Assembly (NCBI RefSeq): GCF_000282995.1
Contig: NZ_ALEE01000269.1
Location: 1 to 19,284 of the forward strand
DNA length: 19,284 nucleotides
Direction of reading: 5' to 3'
Source of the DNA: Melaminivora alkalimesophila
GTDB taxonomy: Bacteria; Pseudomonadota; Gammaproteobacteria; Burkholderiales; Burkholderiaceae_C
The notes under the pieces are model-generated. The model was not told the DNA's origin and made no database searches. It saw only the letters and a program-made list of their open reading frames with translations. The translations under genes and the position numbers were made by a program. Below are positions 15,248 to 19,284 of this stretch, piece by piece (position 1 is the first letter of the stretch; each line of letters begins with the position of its first letter).

Positions 15248-16549
15248 TCAACTTCCCATTAAGCGGCGCGAAAGGCCCGAGCTGATGCCGGGGTCGCGGT
15301 AGGGTAAAAATTCTGGCAGGCGGGGGTAGCCTGCCTCGAACAGCTCACGTGGCATACGCGCGTCTTTGGCCAGGTAGATGCGGCCTTGGGCTTCGCGCAC
15401 GATGGCGTCTAGGCGCTCAAACAAGCGGTGTGTGCGCGCGCCGTGGTTGGGAAAATCCAAGGCCAGGGTCACGCCGGGCTGTGCAAAGCTCAGCATTCCT
15501 ACCGGCTGGCGGTTGCCGAAAGTTTTAAGCACCGCCAAAAACGAGCCGTCGCCTGAGCGGGCAATCTCGCGCAGCATGGCTTGGATGGCATCGCGCCCCA
15601 CGGCACGCGGCACCACACTTTGGTACTGAAAGAAGCCGCGCGGCCCGTACATGCGGTTCCATTCCAGCAGGTTGTCCAGCGGATAAAAAAACGCTTCGTA
15701 ATGCGCGATGGCCCGGCCTGCACGCCATTTCTTCAGGTGGTAATAGGCCACATTGAAGGGGCGCAGCGACAGGCGATTGACCAGCGACACCGGTGGCACC
15801 AGCGGCATGGTGCTTTGCCGGGCCGTAGGCAGGGGACGCGGCGCGGTTGCGACGGGGTTGCCGCGCATGAACACGCCACGCCCGCCACCGCCAGAAATGC
15901 AGTCAATCCACGAGACGGTGTGCTCCCAATGCGCCTCAGAAGCATCGGCCAGCTGGAAAAACTCGTCTAAGTTGGCATAGGCTAGCGTCTCGGTGTCCAG
16001 CCAGGGGCCGGGCGTGCGGCGCAGTTGCAGTTCGGCTTGCGTGATGATGCCGGTCAAGCCTACACCGCCCACGGTGGCTGCAAACCAATCACTGCGCTCG
16101 TGTGGGCCGCATTCGATGGTTTCGCCGTTGGTGCGCAGTAGCGTCAGGCGCAGCACGTGGTCGCCGAAGCTGCCCAGCACATGGTGGTTTTTGCCGTGGA
16201 CATCGTTGGCAATTGCGCCACCCACCGTCACCAGCTGGGTGCCGGGTGTTACAGGCAGCATCCAGCCGCGCGGTACAGCCAGCCGCTGGATGTCGCGCAG
16301 CAGCACACCCGCTTCGCATACCAAACGCCCGTTGTCCTCGTTGAAGGCGATGAAATGGTCTAGCCCGCCGGTCAGCCACAGGGTGCCACCGGGGTTCAGG
16401 CAGGCATCACCGTAACTGCGGCCCATGCCGTGGGCCACGCCCGGACTGTTGTGGTGGCGCAAGGTTTGTTGGAGTGCTGGCAGGTCGCGCGCACTGAGGG
16501 CGTGGTGCGGCTCGGCGCTGAGTCGCCCCCAGGAGGAGACGGCTTTCAC
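15248..16549 (-). CDS. dprE1: Polyprenylphosphoryl-beta-D-ribose 2'-oxidase, DprE1-like
   Basis: The FAD enzyme that oxidises the C2' hydroxyl of polyprenyl-phosphoryl-ribose, the first half of the epimerisation to arabinose. I start it at the GTG at 16549 because this overlaps the GtrA stop by four bases (GTGA). The longer frame to 16687 would run through GtrA. The 433-residue product has the FAD-binding VAO-type domain: HGMGRSYGDACLNPGG (40-55), TPGTQLVTVGGAIANDVHGK (101-120), NHHVLGSFGDHV (121-132) and GGVGLTGIIT. The substrate domain has FFYPLDNLLEWNRMYGPRGF and IYLAKDAR with Lys395, matching the essential Lys418 of the M. tuberculosis enzyme. The position of mycobacterial Cys387 is Ala363 here. 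Confidence 0.92.
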   Translation of the reverse strand: MKAVSSWGRLSAEPHHALSARDLPALQQTLRHHNSPGVAHGMGRSYGDACLNPGGTLWLTGGLDHFIAFNEDNGRLVCEAGVLLRDIQRLAVPRGWMLPVTPGTQLVTVGGAIANDVHGKNHHVLGSFGDHVLRLTLLRTNGETIECGPHERSDWFAATVGGVGLTGIITQAELQLRRTPGPWLDTETLAYANLDEFFQLADASEAHWEHTVSWIDCISGGGGRGVFMRGNPVATAPRPLPTARQSTMPLVPPVSLVNRLSLRPFNVAYYHLKKWRAGRAIAHYEAFFYPLDNLLEWNRMYGPRGFFQYQSVVPRAVGRDAIQAMLREIARSGDGSFLAVLKTFGNRQPVGMLSFAQPGVTLALDFPNHGARTHRLFERLDAIVREAQGRIYLAKDARMPRELFEAGYPRLPEFLPYRDPGISSGLSRRLMGS

Positions 16550-16959
16550 GAAGGCTCCGTATGGAAAACGTAGCGCTTGTCGAGGTAATATTTCGACACA
16601 TAGCCAATCGCCAAACCAATCACCCCGCCCAAGTAGCGCATTTCGCGCGTGGCAAAGAGGTGGTGAAAACCAAACTCGAAGCCCCAAAAAATCACCGTGG
16701 TGGCCAAGCCCATGGTGGTGTAGAGGGCAAAAGTGCGTGTGTCATGGGCCACGCTGGCCGCACGAAAGCGAAAAATATAGCGTTTGTCGAGGAGATATTT
16801 GACCACCAGGCCCACCCCGGTGCCCACCACGACTGAGGCCACAATGGCCCCGGTGCCGCTGTAGGCGCGCACCGCTAAGTCTTGAGCGCCAATGTTCGCT
16901 GCGGTGGCGATCAATGCAAAAATCGCGTATTTAACAGCCAGCTTGGTTGAGGAAAACAT
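16546..16959 (-). CDS. GtrA-family membrane protein
   Basis: A 137-residue protein with four predicted transmembrane helices (about residues 8-28, 36-57, 75-97 and 105-125) and GtrA-family features: YLLDKRYIFRF after helix 2 and YYLDKRYVFHTE after helix 4. The repeated KYxLDKRYxF pattern reflects the family's internal symmetry. GtrA proteins are linked to translocation of polyprenyl-phosphate-linked sugars. In M. tuberculosis the GtrA-like Rv3789 lies beside dprE1-dprE2, and this operon repeats that order. The likely role is flipping polyprenyl-phosphoryl-arabinose to the periplasm, or anchoring the transferase; both have been proposed for the mycobacterial protein. Its stop overlaps the dprE1 start. 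It is divergent from the UbiA-type gene. Confidence 0.9.
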   Translation of the reverse strand: MFSSTKLAVKYAIFALIATAANIGAQDLAVRAYSGTGAIVASVVVGTGVGLVVKYLLDKRYIFRFRAASVAHDTRTFALYTTMGLATTVIFWGFEFGFHHLFATREMRYLGGVIGLAIGYVSKYYLDKRYVFHTEPS

Positions 16960-16982
16960 TCAACGCTACCACCAAGATTAAA

Positions 16983-17870
16983 ATGATGAATCGTACCGTA
17001 ACCGCCCACTCGCCCTGGGCCCTGCTGCGCGGGCTGATTAAGCTCATGCGGCCTAAACAGTGGGTGAAAAACAGTTTTGTGCTGGCACCGCTGGTGTTTT
17101 CCGGCGAGTTTCTTGATCTCGATGCAATCGGGCACGCGCTGCGGGCCATGCTGCTGTTTTGCGCGGCTTCGTCGGCCACCTATGTCATCAACGACATGCA
17201 CGACATTGAGCGTGACCGTCGCCATCCGAAAAAATCCCAATCGCGCCCGCTGGCGGCGGGAATTGTGTCTGTGCCTGCGGCTCTGCTCTTGCTCGCTGGC
17301 CTGTATACCGTGCTGTTAGGTGCCTGGTTTGTGGTGCCCAAGGTGCTGGAGGTGATTGCGGCCTACCTTGTGCTCAACTTAGTTTACACCTTTGTACTCA
17401 AGCACCAGCCCGTGGTGGACATCTTCACCATTGCCATTGGCTTTGTGTTGCGGGTGTATGCTGGGGCTGTGGCGCTGAGTGTGCCGGTGTCTTCCTGGAT
17501 GTTCATAACCACGCTGTGCTTGGCGCTGTACCTAGCCGCCGTCAAGCGGCGCCAAGAATTGAGCCAAAGCGGCAGCGAGGGGCGCAAAGTGCTGGAAAAA
17601 TACTCTGTCGCCCTGGTTGATCGCTACGCAGAAATGTCGGCTACGGGGGCGTTGTTGTTCTACAGCATGTTTGTGATGTCGGCAAAGCCAGCACTGGTCA
17701 TTACTGTGCCACTGGTGTTGTTCGGCTTGTTTCGCTACTGGTTTGTGGTGGAGGCACTGGATGGCGGCGAGTCGCCCACCGATGCGCTACTGGCCGATTG
17801 GCAGTTGTTGCTCACGGTAGTGCTGTGGGTGCTGACGTGTGTTTGGGCGCTGTGGCCAGTGCAGGGGTGA
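16983..17870 (+). CDS. Polyprenyl-phosphate 5-phosphoribosyltransferase, UbiA superfamily
   Basis: Predicted to transfer 5-phosphoribose from PRPP to polyprenyl phosphate, the committed step of the arabinose-donor pathway; it is the counterpart of mycobacterial DPPR synthase (Rv3806c/UbiA). The 295-residue product (about 302 in Mycobacterium) has several membrane helices. The family signature RPKQWVKNSFVLAPLVFSGE is at residues 23-42 and the metal-binding motif NDMHDIERDRRHP at 70-82 (Asp71, Asp74, Asp78). KKSQSRPLAAG follows, and YSVALVDRYAEMSATGALLF comes later. I chose the ATG at 16983; a TTG at 16947 would overlap GtrA. The next gene begins 2 bases after the stop. This class is distinct from the ubiquinone and heme prenyltransferases, which prenylate aromatic rings or heme. 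Confidence 0.9.
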   Translation: MMNRTVTAHSPWALLRGLIKLMRPKQWVKNSFVLAPLVFSGEFLDLDAIGHALRAMLLFCAASSATYVINDMHDIERDRRHPKKSQSRPLAAGIVSVPAALLLLAGLYTVLLGAWFVVPKVLEVIAAYLVLNLVYTFVLKHQPVVDIFTIAIGFVLRVYAGAVALSVPVSSWMFITTLCLALYLAAVKRRQELSQSGSEGRKVLEKYSVALVDRYAEMSATGALLFYSMFVMSAKPALVITVPLVLFGLFRYWFVVEALDGGESPTDALLADWQLLLTVVLWVLTCVWALWPVQG

Positions 17871-17872
17871 AT

Positions 17873-18307
17873 ATGGATTTTTCGTATGCGCTAACGCCCT
17901 TTTTGGCCTGGCTGGTGGCGGGGGGGCTGAAATTTGTGGTCAACAGCTTGCGCGCTGGCAAGCTGGCGTTTGGTTTGATCGGCTACGGCGGCTTGCCCAG
18001 CAACCACAGTGCCATCGTCAGCAGCACGGGGGCGCTGATTGCTTTCAAAGAAGGGCTGGCGCACCCAGCTTTTGGTGTGGCCGTGACGCTGGCCTTCATC
18101 GTCATGCTGGACGCTAGCAGCTTGCGCCGCCAAGTAGGCAAGCACGCGCAGGCCATCAATACCTTAGTAGCCCACTCACCCGAGCGCCCGCCGCTGCGTG
18201 AACGCATGGGCCATACGCCCCTGGAAATAACGGCTGGCATCGCTGTGGGTATCTCGGTTGCTGCTGCGGTGCATGGCTTGCCTACTTGGCTCGCCGTGCA
18301 ATCCTAG
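17873..18307 (+). CDS. Divergent PAP2 (DUF212/YuiD-like) membrane phosphatase
   Basis: A 144-residue membrane protein of the divergent PAP2 family. It carries GGLPSNHSAIVSSTGALIAF (residues 39-58), aligned with the PAP2 PSxxH motif. LRRQVGKHAQAIN and RMGHTPLEITAGIAVGI (His in GHTP) follow, all typical of DUF212 proteins. It lies 2 bases after the phosphoribosyltransferase gene. It is therefore the best candidate for removing the 5-phosphate from polyprenyl-phosphoryl-5-phosphoribose, a job assigned to the PAP2 protein Rv3807c in Mycobacterium. A GTG at 17867 overlapping the UbiA stop (GTGA) is an alternative start. Biochemical function of the DUF212 family is poorly defined, so the specific reaction is inferred. 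Confidence 0.82.
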   Translation: MDFSYALTPFLAWLVAGGLKFVVNSLRAGKLAFGLIGYGGLPSNHSAIVSSTGALIAFKEGLAHPAFGVAVTLAFIVMLDASSLRRQVGKHAQAINTLVAHSPERPPLRERMGHTPLEITAGIAVGISVAAAVHGLPTWLAVQS

Positions 18308-18323
18308 GCGGCTCGATGCCGCC
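18307..18323 (+). other. Hairpin at the end of the phosphatase gene
   Basis: GGCGGC-TCGAT-GCCGCC is a perfect 6-bp stem starting at the last base of the stop codon. No T-run follows, so it is a weak terminator at best. The region from 18324 to 18629 has no gene that I can support and consists mainly of repeats. Confidence 0.35.
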
Positions 18324-18399
18324 ATGACCCAAGCGCTGCACAACAGCGAACTCGGCGAGACTACCAGCCCGTAGGGTTTGTGGCGCTGGATTCGTTTTA

Positions 18400-18458
18400 G
18401 GGGTCAAATCGGCCTCCAGCCCTTGCAGAACAAGCGCAAGCAGCTATGAATTTTGATA
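18400..18458 (+). repeat. Dispersed Comamonadaceae-type intergenic repeat, copy 2
   Basis: GGGGTCAAATCGGCCTCCAG, then CAAGCGCAAGCAGCTATGAA and TTTTGATA. It shares GGGTCAAA, CAAGCGC and GCTAT in the same order with 9432-9481. I recognise the form as a common intergenic repeat in Comamonadaceae. It lies at the right end of the arabinose cassette. Confidence 0.6.
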
Positions 18459-18465
18459 AAGGCAT

Positions 18466-18598
18466 GAAATAAAAGGACACCCACCTAGTTGCACCGCCAA
18501 AATGCGCAGCCACGCCCCCATCACGCCCCGACATAGGAACGAAATAAAAGGAACGAAATAAAAGGACACCCACCTAGTTGACCCCCCTAGTTGACCCC
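18466..18598 (+). repeat. Repeat cluster upstream of the REP-associated transposase
   Basis: A 26-base unit beginning GAAATAAAAGGACACCCACC occurs twice without mismatch (18466-18491 and 18555-18580). Inside it are two nested tandem duplications: GGAACGAAATAAAA twice (18536-18563) and CCTAGTTGACCCC twice (18573-18598). It ends 31 bases before a Y1 REP-type transposase gene, the usual arrangement of REP-like sequences with their transposase. Confidence 0.85.
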
Positions 18599-18629
18599 CA
18601 CCGCCCACCCTGCCCCACACTCCCGCCCC

Positions 18630-19284
18630 ATGACCCGCCCACGCTCCTCCCTCATCAGCTTGGCCGACACGCCCTGGTACCACTGCGTCTCGCGCTGCGT
18701 GCGCCGCGCCTTCCTGTGCGGCCACGACCACCACAGCGGCCGGAACTTCGAGCACCGCCGCGGCTGGATCGCCACCCGTATCAAGGAACTGGCACACATC
18801 TTTGCCATCGACGTGGCGGCCTACGCCGTCATGAGCAACCACTACCACGTGGTGCTGCGCATCGACCAGGACCGCGCCATGGGCTGGAGCGCCGAGGAGG
18901 TGCTGCGGCGCTGGACGCAGCTGTTCACCGGGCCGCTGCTGGTGCAGCGCTATCTGTCGGATGCGCGCGCATCCATGGGCGAGGCCGAGCGCGCCAAGGT
19001 GCAGGAGATGGCGGACGTCTACCGCGCGCGGCTGTGCGACCTGTCGTGGTTCATGCGCGTGCTCAACGAGTCGGTGGCGCGCCAGGCCAATGCCGAGGAC
19101 GGCTGCACGGGGCGCTTCTGGGAGGGGCGCTTCAAGAGCCAGGCGCTGCTGGACGAGCAGGCGGTGCTCGCGGCGATGGCCTACGTCGACCTGAACCCGG
19201 TGCGCGCAGGCATCGCGGACACGCCCGAGGCGTCGGACTACACCTCGATCCAGGAGCGGCTGCAGGACACGGCCGGCACCGCCG
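18630..19284 (+). CDS. REP-associated Y1 transposase (TnpA-REP/RAYT), 5' part
   Basis: The frame opens at ATG 18630 and runs off the window end without a stop (218 complete codons). It begins MTRPRSSLISLADTPWYHCV followed by SRCVRRAFLCG. It carries the HUH nuclease motif in AYAVMSNHYHVVLRID. The C-terminal family segments are WFMRVLNESVARQAN, GRFWEGRFKSQALLDE and AAMAYVDLNPVRAGIA. These identify the domesticated IS200-like transposases that act on REP sequences. The upstream repeat cluster fits. Codon use is GC-rich like the core genome, unlike the AT-rich glycosyltransferases. The 3' end lies outside the window. Confidence 0.92.
   Translation, partial: MTRPRSSLISLADTPWYHCVSRCVRRAFLCGHDHHSGRNFEHRRGWIATRIKELAHIFAIDVAAYAVMSNHYHVVLRIDQDRAMGWSAEEVLRRWTQLFTGPLLVQRYLSDARASMGEAERAKVQEMADVYRARLCDLSWFMRVLNESVARQANAEDGCTGRFWEGRFKSQALLDEQAVLAAMAYVDLNPVRAGIADTPEASDYTSIQERLQDTAGTA

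Noticed and set aside
16550..16687. N-terminal extension of dprE1 to 16687
   Set aside because: It reads through the GtrA gene in another frame. The GTG at 16549 overlapping the GtrA stop fits the family start and the operon logic.
18324..18374. Small plus-strand frame of 16 codons after the DUF212 gene
   Set aside because: Too short, no ribosome-binding site and no recognisable peptide.
18444..18848. Minus-strand open frame opposite the RAYT gene
   Set aside because: It spans the repeat cluster and the antisense of a clear transposase frame; no domain is visible.

Overview
The window looks like a chromosomal segment of a high-GC betaproteobacterium, probably of the Burkholderiales and most likely the Comamonadaceae. 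The evidence is the SSB, ArgC and SucCD sequences, the GC-rich codon use of the housekeeping genes, and two copies of a short intergenic repeat that I associate with that family. I ran no database search, so all family assignments come from motif and sequence recognition.

Layout. Positions 1-2954 (minus strand) carry ssb, a YajR-like MFS transporter and argC. Positions 3175-5251 (plus) carry sucC-sucD, closed by a strong intrinsic terminator. Positions 5402-6123 hold a textbook mqsRA toxin-antitoxin operon with its palindromic operator. Next come a PP2C-type protein phosphatase (6185-6964) and a two-module FHA protein (7092-7742). A tnpB-only IS200/IS605-type element follows (about 7864-9243). 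The major type IV pilin gene pilA (9636-10076) has a sigma-54-type promoter and a leader hairpin. The right end (18400-19284) holds intergenic repeats and the 5' part of a REP-associated Y1 transposase.

The most interesting part is 9636-18307. Directly behind pilA lie two AT-rich membrane glycosyltransferase genes: one GT87/DUF2029-like and one related to the mycobacterial arabinofuranosyltransferase AftB. After them come a PAP2 membrane phosphatase/phosphotransferase, then a minus-strand GtrA-dprE1-dprE2 operon, and divergently a UbiA-type phosphoribosyltransferase plus a DUF212 (divergent PAP2) phosphatase. Together these supply every step of the pathway known from Mycobacterium for polyprenyl-phosphoryl-D-arabinofuranose: PRPP transfer, dephosphorylation, C2' oxidation, C2' reduction, possible flipping, and transfer. 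Because the cassette sits beside pilA, I infer that it decorates the type IV pilin (or another surface glycan) with D-arabinofuranose. This would be analogous to group IV pilins of Pseudomonas aeruginosa, which TfpW arabinosylates, but with a different gene set and layout.

The cassette is a mosaic. The two glycosyltransferase genes are conspicuously AT-rich, the PAP2 gene is intermediate, and the GtrA/DprE/UbiA block is GC-richer but still unlike the sucCD region. A relic of a second dprE2 3' end at 13066-13103 shows that the PAP2 segment was placed between two genes that once converged tail to tail.
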